Shown: positions 1 through 6,673 of the stretch, piece after piece | Position numbering within the stretch: the stretch's first letter is position 1 | How the letters are laid out: each line of letters begins with the position of its first letter | Assembly: GCA_031267995.1 (NCBI GenBank) | Contig: JAIRXZ010000081.1 | Coordinates: 1 to 12,977, forward strand | DNA from: Odoribacteraceae bacterium | GTDB lineage: Bacteria > Bacteroidota > Bacteroidia > Bacteroidales > Marinifilaceae | DNA: 12,977 nucleotides | Direction: 5' to 3' | Notes under the pieces: generated by a model | Told to the model about the DNA's origin: nothing | Database searches by the model: none | Seen by the model: the letters and a program-made list of their open reading frames with translations, nothing else | Made by a program: the position numbers and the translations under genes

Positions 1-132
1 CGATATGACAACGCCCCCGTGGAGATCATCACCAGCTCCAAAAAGCTCGTGGACGTCCAGAAGTTCTACAACACGGATCGCCTGCGTCCCATCTACAACA
101 GTTTCGAGTTCATGCCGCAGATGATCCTCTGA
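1..132 (+). CDS. C-terminal end of an unidentified protein (5' truncated)
   Basis: Frame 1 is open from the window edge to a TGA at 130-132 and gives 43 residues ending in FEFMPQMIL. The composition (mixed charged and hydrophobic, no transmembrane segment, codon choice like the neighbours) fits a soluble protein's C-terminus. I do not recognise the family from this fragment. The gene converges on the cysH end of the minus-strand operon and shares the hairpin terminator that follows. Coding status is likely because the reading frame, stop and terminator line up, but the function is open. Confidence 0.6.
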   Translation, partial: RYDNAPVEIITSSKKLVDVQKFYNTDRLRPIYNSFEFMPQMIL

Positions 133-149
133 CCCCCCTCCGCGCGAGG

Positions 150-203
150 AAAAAAAGACCCGCCACCCGGTCGTACCATCGACCGCCGTGGCGGGTCTCT
201 CGT
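150..203 (-). terminator. Hairpin terminator between converging genes, strongest for the cysH operon
   Basis: An 11-bp perfect stem (156-166 with 188-198, core ACCCGCCAC / GTGGCGGGT) is capped by a second 6-bp stem (168-173 with 180-185, CGGTCG / CGACCG) and a 6-nt loop. On the minus strand the stem is followed by seven U residues (A-run at 150-156), the classic intrinsic terminator layout for transcripts coming from cysH, whose stop lies about 170 nt upstream. In the plus direction the tail is only CTCTCGTTT, so termination of the left gene would be weaker. The stretch 204-367 between hairpin and cysH shows no gene. Confidence 0.8.
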
Positions 204-367
204 TTCCCCCCGCGGGCGCGAACAGGAGGCCATGGCCCCAAACGCGAAATGACAGGGCGCGACGGGGGGCGGAGAGCGGGGGACGAGGGAGGCCGCGGGA
301 CGCGCCCGGCATCGTGTATACTATTGATGTTGAATAAAATCGCGGGGGAGAACCCGACGGGGCGCGG

Positions 368-1081
368 CTACCTCCGGTGCAGCCCGCACTCCTTGTGCAG
401 GGGCGATTCCCACCACCAGCGGCCGGCGCGGAGATCCTCGCCAGGCTCCACGGCGCGCGTGCATGGCTCGCAGCCGATGCTCGGGAAACCCTCGTCGTGG
501 AGGCGATTGTAGGGGACGTCGTGGGCGGCGATGTAGGCGCGCACCTCCTCTTCCGACCAGTCGATTAAGGGGTTGATCTTGACAAGATTGTTGGCCTCGT
601 CCCACTCCACGCGCCGCGCCTGTTGGCGGGTGACGGACTGCTCGCGGCGCAGGCCGCAAATCCAGGCGTCCAGGCCGAGGAAAGCGCGCGCCAGCGGCTC
701 CAGCTTGCGCGCCCGGCAGCACGCCTTCCGCTTGTCGATGCTGTCGTAAAAAAGGTTAACGCCATGCTCGCGCACCATCGCCTCCACCTGCTGGCGGTCG
801 GGGAAAAGGACGTCGATGTGAATCCCGTAGCGCTTGTTGGTGCGGTCGATCAGGCGGTAGGTTTCGGGAAACAGCCGCCCCGTGTCCAGCGTGAAGACGC
901 GGGTCGCCGGCGCCAGTCGGGCGATCATGTCCGTGAGCGCCTGGTCTTCCAGCCCCAGGCTGGAGGAGAGGGCGACGCGCCCCTCGAAGCGCGCGAGGAG
1001 TTGGCGCAGCAGCTCTTCGGGCGCGGCGTCGGCGAGCTGCCGGTCGAGCTGCTCGATGTCCTGTCGGGTGTACATATTCAC
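368..1081 (-). CDS. cysH: Adenylylsulfate (APS) reductase, iron-sulfur type
   Basis: Reduces activated sulfate (APS) to sulfite in the cytoplasm, using thioredoxin or glutaredoxin electrons. The 237-residue protein has the PP-loop-like nucleotide motif SSSLGLEDQ (39-47), the LDTGRLFPET segment (65-74), and the C-terminal ECGLH motif carrying the catalytic cysteine (C232). It also has paired cysteines C121-C122 and C204/C207 (GCEPC), the four ligands of the [4Fe-4S] cluster that distinguish APS-using enzymes from cluster-free PAPS reductases. This matches the absence of an APS kinase domain or gene nearby. It is the last gene of the operon, 9 nt after cysN. ATG codons at residues 1 and 3 are both possible starts. 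Confident family call; the APS preference is inferred from the cysteines. Confidence 0.95.
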   Translation of the reverse strand: MNMYTRQDIEQLDRQLADAAPEELLRQLLARFEGRVALSSSLGLEDQALTDMIARLAPATRVFTLDTGRLFPETYRLIDRTNKRYGIHIDVLFPDRQQVEAMVREHGVNLFYDSIDKRKACCRARKLEPLARAFLGLDAWICGLRREQSVTRQQARRVEWDEANNLVKINPLIDWSEEEVRAYIAAHDVPYNRLHDEGFPSIGCEPCTRAVEPGEDLRAGRWWWESPLHKECGLHRR

Positions 1082-1090
1082 GGGATTAGA

Positions 1091-2392
1091 TTAAAGAATT
1101 TGGTCGGCCGCGCCGAGGATCATCCCCCCGCCCACGGTTTCAAAGGTGTCGGGGTCGACGAGCACCAGGCTGCCGGTGACGCGGTTTTTCGCGTAGGGAT
1201 CGAAGGCCAGGGGCTTGGCCGTTTTGATGGTGACGCGGGCGATGTCGTTGGCGCGAAGGGTGTCCTTTCCCTCCTCGGCCTGGAGGGTGTTGACGTTGAC
1301 CACGTGGATGATACGCGTGACGACGCCGATGGTCTCGCGCGTGGCCTGCATGACGATGTAGCGGTTGCCGGGGCGGAGGGGCTTGTCGTTAAACCAGCAG
1401 ATCACGAGGGTGATTTCGCGGGCGACGGTGGGCGGCGTTCCCCTGCCCACGATGAGGTCGCCGCGGCAAACGTCCAGGTCGTCGGCGAGTTGCACGGTGA
1501 TGGATTCGGAGGCCACGGCCTTCTCCAGGTCGGCGTCGAGGCGGGTGATGGCCGTCACCGTCGAGCGCAGGCCGGAGGGGAAGACGGTGACGGCGTCGCC
1601 CTTTTCGAGCACCCCGCCGGCCACGCGCCCGGCGTACCCGCGGAAGTCGTGAAACTTGTCCGAGATGGGGCGGATGACGTACTGCACGGGGAGGCGGCAG
1701 TCCTGCTCGTTGACGCGGTGGTTGACGGGGATCGTTTCCAGGATCTCCATGAGCGTCTGCCCGTCGTACCAGGGCATCCGGGAGGACGGCTCCACCACGT
1801 TGTCGCCCAGTTTGGCGGAGAGGGGGATAAAGGTGACGCTGTCGAGGTGCAGCGTGTTGGCGATGTGGCGATAGCGCTCCCGCGTTTTCTCGAAAACCTC
1901 GCGCGAAAAGTCGACGAGATCCATCTTGTTGACGCATACCAGGAGGTGCGGGATGCCCAGCAGCGAGGCGATGTAGGAGTGGCGCAAGGTCTGTTCCAGC
2001 ACCCCGTTGCGGGCGTCAATCAGGATGATGGCGAGGTCGGCCGTGGAGGCGCCCGTCACCATGTTGCGGGTGTACTGGATGTGTCCGGGGGTGTCGGCGA
2101 TGATAAATTTGCGCTTGGGGGTGGCGAAGTAGCGGTAGGCCACGTCGATGGTGATGCCCTGTTCGCGCTCCGACCGCAGGCCGTCCGTGAGCAGGGCGAG
2201 GTTTACCTCGTCGTTGCCGCCGCGGCGGGAGGCGGATTCGATGGCCTCGAGCTGATCCTCGAAGATGGATTTGCTGTCGTACAACAGGCGGCCGATGAGG
2301 GTGCTCTTGCCGTCGTCCACGCTGCCGGCGGTGGTGAAGCGCAGCAGCTCCATGTCCAGGTAGCCCGACGCGTCTTTTGTCTGTTTTTCCAT
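1091..2392 (-). CDS. cysN: Sulfate adenylyltransferase, large GTPase subunit
   Basis: CysN is the regulatory GTPase of ATP sulfurylase; GTP hydrolysis drives formation of APS from ATP and sulfate by CysD. The 433 residues show all G motifs of the EF-Tu-like family: P-loop GSVDDGKST (23-31), switch I TID (81-83), DTPGH (100-104), NKMD (155-158) and SAK (192-194). These are followed by two beta-barrel domains (roughly 225-433). No C-terminal CysC kinase domain is fused, which agrees with a direct APS reductase downstream. The gene starts 9 nt after cysD and ends 9 nt before cysH, so the three are almost certainly cotranscribed. The length is somewhat short for CysN but all domains appear present. 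Confidence 0.96.
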   Translation of the reverse strand: MEKQTKDASGYLDMELLRFTTAGSVDDGKSTLIGRLLYDSKSIFEDQLEAIESASRRGGNDEVNLALLTDGLRSEREQGITIDVAYRYFATPKRKFIIADTPGHIQYTRNMVTGASTADLAIILIDARNGVLEQTLRHSYIASLLGIPHLLVCVNKMDLVDFSREVFEKTRERYRHIANTLHLDSVTFIPLSAKLGDNVVEPSSRMPWYDGQTLMEILETIPVNHRVNEQDCRLPVQYVIRPISDKFHDFRGYAGRVAGGVLEKGDAVTVFPSGLRSTVTAITRLDADLEKAVASESITVQLADDLDVCRGDLIVGRGTPPTVAREITLVICWFNDKPLRPGNRYIVMQATRETIGVVTRIIHVVNVNTLQAEEGKDTLRANDIARVTIKTAKPLAFDPYAKNRVTGSLVLVDPDTFETVGGGMILGAADQIL

Positions 2393-2401
2393 GATTCGCT
2401 T

Positions 2402-3301
2402 TTAAAAGTAGCCCGATATTTTCCTGTCCTCCATGGCCGTTTCCGACCGTTTGTCGTCCGCCCGTCCGCCCCGTTCGGTGACGCGGGTGGCGGCGATTTC
2501 GTCGATGATCTCCTCCAGGGAGGTGGCGCGGGAGAGGGTGAGCCCCGTGCAGCTGATGTCGCCGATGGTGCGGCATCGCACCTGGCGTCGCTCGACGGTT
2601 TCGCCCGGCTTGCGCGGGATGCAGGGTTCGGCGGCCAGCCACTGCCCGTCGCGGGCGAAGACGTCGCGCTCGTGGGTGAAGTAGATGGAGGGCATCTCGA
2701 CGCGCTCCTTGTATATGTATTGCCAGACGTCCATCTCCGTCCAGTTGCTGATGGGGAAGACGCGGAAGTGCTCGCCGACGTTTTTTTTGCCATTGAAGAT
2801 GTTCCACAGTTCGGGGCGCTGGTTTTTGGGATCCCACTGGCCAAACTCGTCGCGGTGCGAGAAGAATCGCTCCTTGGCGCGCGCCTTTTCCTCGTCGCGG
2901 CGGGCGCCCCCGACGGCGGCGTCGAACTTGTACTTTTCGATGGTGTCCAGGAGGGTGGTGGTTTGCAGCTTGTTGCGGCTGGCGTTGTAGCCGGTTTCTT
3001 CCTTCACCCGGCCGGCGTCGATGGAGGCCTGCACGGATCCGACGATGAGGGTGGCTCCCAGTCGCTTGACGAGGGCGTCGCGGTAGTCGATGGTCTCGCT
3101 GAAATTGTGCCCCGTGTCGATGTGGAGCAGCGGGAAGGGTATCCGCAGCGGGTAGAAGGCCTTGTACGCGAGGTGGGTGACCACGATGGAGTCCTTGCCA
3201 CCGGAGAAGAGGATGACGGGACGCTCGAACTGCGCGGCCACCTCGCGGAGGACGTAGATGGCTTCGGATTCGAGTTCGTCGAGATGTGTTAATGTAGACA
3301 T
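2402..3301 (-). CDS. cysD: Sulfate adenylyltransferase, small catalytic subunit
   Basis: CysD catalyses ATP + sulfate to APS + pyrophosphate as a heterodimer with CysN. The 299-residue protein carries the PP-loop SGGKDS (33-38), the LLHIDTG segment, an ARRDEEKARAKER stretch and the terminal ISGYF, all typical of the PAPS reductase/CysD superfamily. The C-terminal region RVTERGGRADDKRS corresponds to the conserved tail of CysD. It starts 27 nt after the stop of pstB and is followed 9 nt later by cysN. Sitting directly behind an ABC-transporter ATPase in the same direction, it ties anion import to sulfate activation. Confidence 0.96.
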   Translation of the reverse strand: MSTLTHLDELESEAIYVLREVAAQFERPVILFSGGKDSIVVTHLAYKAFYPLRIPFPLLHIDTGHNFSETIDYRDALVKRLGATLIVGSVQASIDAGRVKEETGYNASRNKLQTTTLLDTIEKYKFDAAVGGARRDEEKARAKERFFSHRDEFGQWDPKNQRPELWNIFNGKKNVGEHFRVFPISNWTEMDVWQYIYKERVEMPSIYFTHERDVFARDGQWLAAEPCIPRKPGETVERRQVRCRTIGDISCTGLTLSRATSLEEIIDEIAATRVTERGGRADDKRSETAMEDRKISGYF

Positions 3302-3328
3302 GATGTAGCGATTAAGTTGCCCCGGCGG

Positions 3329-4198
3329 TCAGCTGAAGATGCCGGAGAGGTATTTCTGTGTCAATTTATTGGTCGGGTTGTTGAAAACCTGGTCGGCGGG
3401 GCCAGCCTCGATCACCTGACCGAGGTACATGAAGACCACGTGGTCGGCCACGCGCAACGCCTGTCGCAAGGTGTGCGTGACCATGACGATGGAATAGTGC
3501 TGCTTGAGGGCGATGAATAGCTCCTCGATGGTCTTGCTGGAGATGGGGTCGAGGGCGCTGGTGGCCTCGTCCGCCAGGATAAAGTGCGGCTCCACGGCGA
3601 GGCTGCGCGCCAGGCAAAGGCGCTGCTGCTGGCCGATGGAGAGGCGGGCGGCGGGGGTGTTGAGGCGCTCCTTGACCTCCTCCCAGAGGCCGGCGGCTTC
3701 CAGGTAGTGGCGGACGATCATCCTGAGTTTGCGCCGGTTGCGGATGCCGTGCACGCGGCAGCCGTAGGCCACGTTGTCGAAGATGGACATGGGCAGCGGG
3801 CAGGGTTTCTGGGATATTAGCCCCATTTTGCGGCGCAGGTTGATGATTTCCGCGCCGCCGCTGCCGACGATGTCCTCGCCGTTGAGGAGCACCCGGCCGG
3901 AGACGCGGACGCCCTCCACGGAGTCGATGAGCCGGTTGAACGTCTTGAGCAGCGTGCTTTTGCCGCAGCCGGAGGGGCCGATGATGCAGGTGATTTTCTT
4001 GTCGGGGATCGTCAGGCTGATCTCCTTCAGGATGTGCTGCTGCTTGATGTGGACGTTGAGGTTTTCGACGACAAGCTCGGACTCCCCCTCGCCGCGCTCA
4101 AACTTGTGGTCGGGGCGAAACATGGTGACGAGCTTGCCGACGGCGGCAGGTTTCCGCTCCTCCGCGGGGAGCGACATGGCAGTGAACAGGTGTTTCAT
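3329..4198 (-). CDS. pstB: Pst-type ABC transporter ATPase
   Basis: Cytoplasmic ATPase that powers anion import through the PstC-PstA channel. The ATG at 4198 is chosen because it overlaps the pstA stop as ATGA; the open frame extends much further upstream only as a shadow of pstA. The 289 residues contain Walker A GPSGCGKST (74-82), Q-loop Q130 in ISQKPCPLPMS, Walker B FILADE (207-211) and the switch His242 (VTHTLRQA). The family-typical QQQRLCLARSLA and SALDPIS are present. Two positions deviate: the ABC signature is LSIGQ instead of LSGGQ, and the D-E pair is followed by AT instead of PT or PC. A 40-residue N-terminal extension precedes the ATPase core. Phosphate is the default substrate by family, but the downstream cysDNH genes make sulfate plausible. 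Confidence 0.93.
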   Translation of the reverse strand: MKHLFTAMSLPAEERKPAAVGKLVTMFRPDHKFERGEGESELVVENLNVHIKQQHILKEISLTIPDKKITCIIGPSGCGKSTLLKTFNRLIDSVEGVRVSGRVLLNGEDIVGSGGAEIINLRRKMGLISQKPCPLPMSIFDNVAYGCRVHGIRNRRKLRMIVRHYLEAAGLWEEVKERLNTPAARLSIGQQQRLCLARSLAVEPHFILADEATSALDPISSKTIEELFIALKQHYSIVMVTHTLRQALRVADHVVFMYLGQVIEAGPADQVFNNPTNKLTQKYLSGIFS

Positions 4199-5043
4199 TT
4201 CAGTTTGTGTTTGGCGAATCGGTTCGTTACATAGCGACCAAGGATGCTTAACACCAGCACGATGAGCGTCAGCACCAGCGCCGCCGCGTACGCCCGGTCT
4301 TGCACCTCCTTGATGGGGCTGCTGAGCTGGAAGAAGACGGCCAGCGGCAGCGTCGCGGCCGGTTGGGAGAGGGATGTCGGGATGCTGTCCGTGTACCCGG
4401 CGGTGAACATCACGCCGGCGGCGTCGCCGATGGCTCGCCCGACGGAGAGGAGGGTGGCGGTGGCGATGCCGGGGGCGATTTGCCTGAGTACCACGCGGAT
4501 TGTCTCCAGCCGCGTGGCGCCGAGGGAGTAGGTGGCGTCGAGGATTTCCCGCGGGAATTGCCTGGCGACCTCGTCCATCGACCGGATGAAGATGGGGATG
4601 ATCAGCAGCGTGATGACGATGATGCCGCCCAGCAACGAGGTTTTCAACCCGAAGTAGATCATGATGGTGAAGCCGAAGGCGCCGTAAACGATGGACGGGA
4701 TGCCGAAAAGGACGTCGTAGGCGATCCGCGCGACGTAGGCCAGCCGCGATTCGCGCCGCAGGTAGATGTTCAGGTAGAAGACTACCGGGATGCTGATCAA
4801 CAGCCCCAGCAGGGCTGAGGCGCCGACGACGTATATCGATCCCACGATGGCGTTCAAGAAGCCGCCCTCTTTGCCCACGTAGAAGCCGCCGCCGGGGACT
4901 TTCAGGATCATGTCCCAGCTCATGGCGCTCCACCCCTTGGAGAGGATGGAGTAGATGATGCTGCCCACGAAGGCGAGGACGGTGAGCGTCGCTCCCATCA
5001 TGAGTATCTTGAATAGGCGCTCTTCGGCGAATTTTAGTTTCAT
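4195..5043 (-). CDS. pstA: Pst-type ABC transporter permease, PstA subunit
   Basis: Inner-membrane half of the anion channel. The 282 residues hold about six hydrophobic segments (near 13-35, 66-92, 105-130, 137-153, 195-215, 251-270). The cytoplasmic EAA-like coupling loop is EILDATYSLGATRLETIRVV (166-185, with the conserved Gly175). The RAIGDAAG stretch (203-210) occupies the place of the RALGETAP motif of PstA proteins, with Asp in place of Glu. The start ATG overlaps the stop of the upstream heptad-repeat ORF as ATGA, and its own stop overlaps the pstB start the same way, so translational coupling through three genes is likely. Substrate specificity cannot be read from the permease. Confidence 0.92.
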   Translation of the reverse strand: MKLKFAEERLFKILMMGATLTVLAFVGSIIYSILSKGWSAMSWDMILKVPGGGFYVGKEGGFLNAIVGSIYVVGASALLGLLISIPVVFYLNIYLRRESRLAYVARIAYDVLFGIPSIVYGAFGFTIMIYFGLKTSLLGGIIVITLLIIPIFIRSMDEVARQFPREILDATYSLGATRLETIRVVLRQIAPGIATATLLSVGRAIGDAAGVMFTAGYTDSIPTSLSQPAATLPLAVFFQLSSPIKEVQDRAYAAALVLTLIVLVLSILGRYVTNRFAKHKLK

Positions 5044-5759
5044 GCGGCAAGGCGTGTTGGGGAGGGTTGGAGGGCGACGGGGGAGGGGTGGAGGGCGACG
5101 AGGGAGGGTTCGCGCCTGGCGAGGGTGGTTTCGCGACCGGCGAGGCGGCGGTCTTGTAATTGTTTCATGGTTACCGTGTTTCGAGGGTTATTCTCGCGCG
5201 ATTGGCGGGCGGACGGGTGTTTTTTGGTCGCCATCTCACTCCATATGAAGTTCATCTCACTCCATATGAAGTTCATCTCACTCCATATGAAGTTCATCTC
5301 ACTCCATATGGAGTTCATCTCACTCCATATGAACTTCATCTCATTCCATATGAAGTTCATCTCACTCCATATGAAGTTCATCTCACTCCATATGAACTTC
5401 ATCTCACTCCATATGGAGTTCATCTCACTCCATATGGAGTTCATCTCACTCCATATGAAGTTCATCTCACTCCATATGGAGTTCATCTCACTCCATATGA
5501 AGTTCATCTCACTCCATATGGAGTTCATCTCACTCCATATAGCTTTCATCTGGTGTGTGAGCGGGAGCATCTCGCGTGAAACCGGGAGCATCTCGTGTGA
5601 AACCGGGAGTATCTCGCGTGAGATCGCGAGCATCTCGTGTGAAACCGGGAGCATCTCGCGTGAGATCGGGAGTATATCGCGTGAGATCGGGAGCATCTCG
5701 CGTGAAACCGCGAGCATCTCGTCGCGTCCGCCATTGTTTTTTCCTTTTATCTTTTCCAC
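5040..5759 (-). CDS. Heptad-repeat protein of unknown function inserted between pstC and pstA
   Basis: I do not recognise this 239-residue ORF. It starts with GTG 11 nt after the pstC stop (an ATG at residue 15 is the alternative) and its TGA overlaps the pstA ATG as ATGA. Residues 15-175 are 23 heptads without a break: eight of class MLPVSRE (15-70) and fifteen of class MNFIWSE (71-175). After a basic non-repeat linker (177-204), five looser heptads of class SPVALQP follow (205-239). Met and Ile/Val at heptad positions one and four give a coiled-coil-like hydrophobic stripe, though Pro in the first class would disturb a helix. Fifteen Trp residues recur every seven residues. There is no signal peptide or transmembrane helix. 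Position and stop/start overlap argue for translation; the low-complexity array, open on both strands, argues for caution. Confidence 0.55.
   Translation of the reverse strand: MEKIKGKNNGGRDEMLAVSREMLPISRDILPISREMLPVSHEMLAISREILPVSHEMLPVSREMLPLTHQMKAIWSEMNSIWSEMNFIWSEMNSIWSEMNFIWSEMNSIWSEMNSIWSEMKFIWSEMNFIWSEMNFIWNEMKFIWSEMNSIWSEMNFIWSEMNFIWSEMNFIWSEMATKKHPSARQSRENNPRNTVTMKQLQDRRLAGRETTLARREPSLVALHPSPVALQPSPTRLAA
5043..5147. repeat. Degenerate third heptad block, 21-bp period
   Basis: Five loose 21-bp units encode RLAGRET, TLARREP, SLVALHP, SPVALQP and SPTRLAA on the minus strand, just before the ATGA junction with pstA. The best conserved pair, with GGAGGGCGACG on the plus strand, lies at about 5068-5104. 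The block is one residue out of phase with the main array, so it is a separate expansion. Confidence 0.5.
5232..5546. repeat. 21-bp tandem array, 15 units, class MNFIWSE
   Basis: Fifteen contiguous 21-bp units run without indels from 5232. Each begins CATCTCACTCC and continues ATATGAAGTT, ATATGGAGTT or ATATGAACTT on the plus strand; one unit has CATTCC, and the last unit diverges to ATATAGCTTT. Five units carry the perfect 12-bp palindrome CTCCATATGGAG. Because 21 is divisible by three, all frames without a stop stay open, so open frames on the plus strand here are not evidence for genes. Confidence 0.97.
5547..5714. repeat. 21-bp tandem array, 8 units, class MLPVSRE
   Basis: Eight 21-bp units follow the previous array in the same phase. 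The plus-strand pattern is CATCTCGCGTG followed by AAACCGGGAG or AGATCGGGAG; a decayed partial unit begins at 5715. The shared CATCTC start suggests that both arrays grew from one ancestral 21-mer. In the minus-strand frame the commonest variation swaps GTT and ATC, a two-base change that keeps Val/Ile. Confidence 0.95.
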
Positions 5760-5770
5760 GCGCGTATCAT

Positions 5771-6661
5771 TTAATTCACGTTTTTCTCGATCCGGTAGAG
5801 CACCACGCGCGATATGAGGTTGAACAGCAGCACGACGACAAAGAGGATCAGCGCGGCAAACATCAACGCCGCCTCGTAATGCGGCAGCGACAGCATCTCC
5901 CCGTAATTGTTGGCGATCAGCGCGGGAATCGGGTAGCAGGCGCTAAAAAGCGAGCGCGGGATCTCCGGCAAATTGCCGCACACCATCAGCACGGCAATCG
6001 TTTCGCCCAGCGCCCTGGACACGGCCAGCACCACGGCCGCCGCCAGCCCCGGTCGCACGTTGCGGATTACCACCAACTTGGTGGTCTGCCAGCGCGTGGC
6101 GCCGAGGGAGATGGAGGCCTCCCGCAGCTCCCCCTGGACGGAGGTAATGATCTCGATAAAGAGGCTCACCAGCAGCGGCAATATCATCACGCCCAGCACG
6201 ATGCCGGCAGCCAGCATCGTGTAGCCCGTGGAAAAATCGACGAATTGGGGCGCCAGCCAGTCCGAGATGAAGGGGACTATCAGCAGCGTCCCCCACACCC
6301 CGTAAATCACCGACGGGAGGGCGGCCAGGATGTCAAGGGCGGGAAAGACGTATTTGCGCGTCACCGGCCGCGCGTACTCGGCAAGGTAAATGGCTGTCAA
6401 CAAGGATATCGGCACGGCCATCACCACCGCGATGACCGTCACCCAGATGGTGCCCATGATAAACGGCAAAAACCCGAACTCCCCCTTCATCGGTTTCCAG
6501 CTGCTGGAAAAAAGGAGGTCGCCCAGGCTATGCTCGTCGAACACGGGGGCGGACTTCAGGAACAGTCCAACCCCCATGATCACAACCAAAAGCAGGGAGG
6601 AGATGGTCAGGAAGAACATCACCCCCCCCGCTATTTTATCCTTCAGTACGCGGGTACGCAT
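5771..6661 (-). CDS. pstC: Pst-type ABC transporter permease, PstC subunit
   Basis: Inner-membrane permease that pairs with PstA. The 296 residues include about six membrane segments (near 14-35, 68-95, 109-132, 147-172, 205-226, 262-286). The coupling loop is REASISLGATRWQTTKLVV (180-198, Gly187). The segment SRALGETIAV (215-224) keeps the Arg and Glu that are characteristic of phosphate-type PstC permeases. It starts 12 nt after pstS and is followed 11 nt later by the GTG of the heptad-repeat ORF. In most Pst operons pstA follows directly, so about 730 bp have been inserted here. Family assignment is firm; phosphate versus sulfate is not decided. Confidence 0.93.
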   Translation of the reverse strand: MRTRVLKDKIAGGVMFFLTISSLLLVVIMGVGLFLKSAPVFDEHSLGDLLFSSSWKPMKGEFGFLPFIMGTIWVTVIAVVMAVPISLLTAIYLAEYARPVTRKYVFPALDILAALPSVIYGVWGTLLIVPFISDWLAPQFVDFSTGYTMLAAGIVLGVMILPLLVSLFIEIITSVQGELREASISLGATRWQTTKLVVIRNVRPGLAAAVVLAVSRALGETIAVLMVCGNLPEIPRSLFSACYPIPALIANNYGEMLSLPHYEAALMFAALILFVVVLLFNLISRVVLYRIEKNVN

Positions 6662-6673
6662 CCGGGCCGCGGG

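Noticed and set aside
623..3292. Very long plus-strand open frame (889 codons) opposite cysH-cysN-cysD
   Set aside because: It is antisense to three clearly conserved genes, has low-complexity Gly/Val/Asp-rich composition and no family motif. GC-rich codon use leaves this antisense frame stop-free.
4199..5050. A 573-residue fusion extending pstB upstream
   Set aside because: The upstream part is an Arg/His-rich shadow of pstA in another frame; the ATGA overlap at 4195-4198 fixes the pstB start.
5232..5714. CRISPR array
   Set aside because: Repeats are directly contiguous with no unique spacers and no cas genes are nearby; it is a minisatellite-like tandem array.
5125..5817. Plus-strand frames through the 21-bp array (ISLHMKF and HLTPYEV heptads)
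   Set aside because: A 21-bp unit without stops stays open in every frame. These frames run into the 3' end of pstC antisense and have no operon context, while the minus frame has gene-like junctions on both sides.
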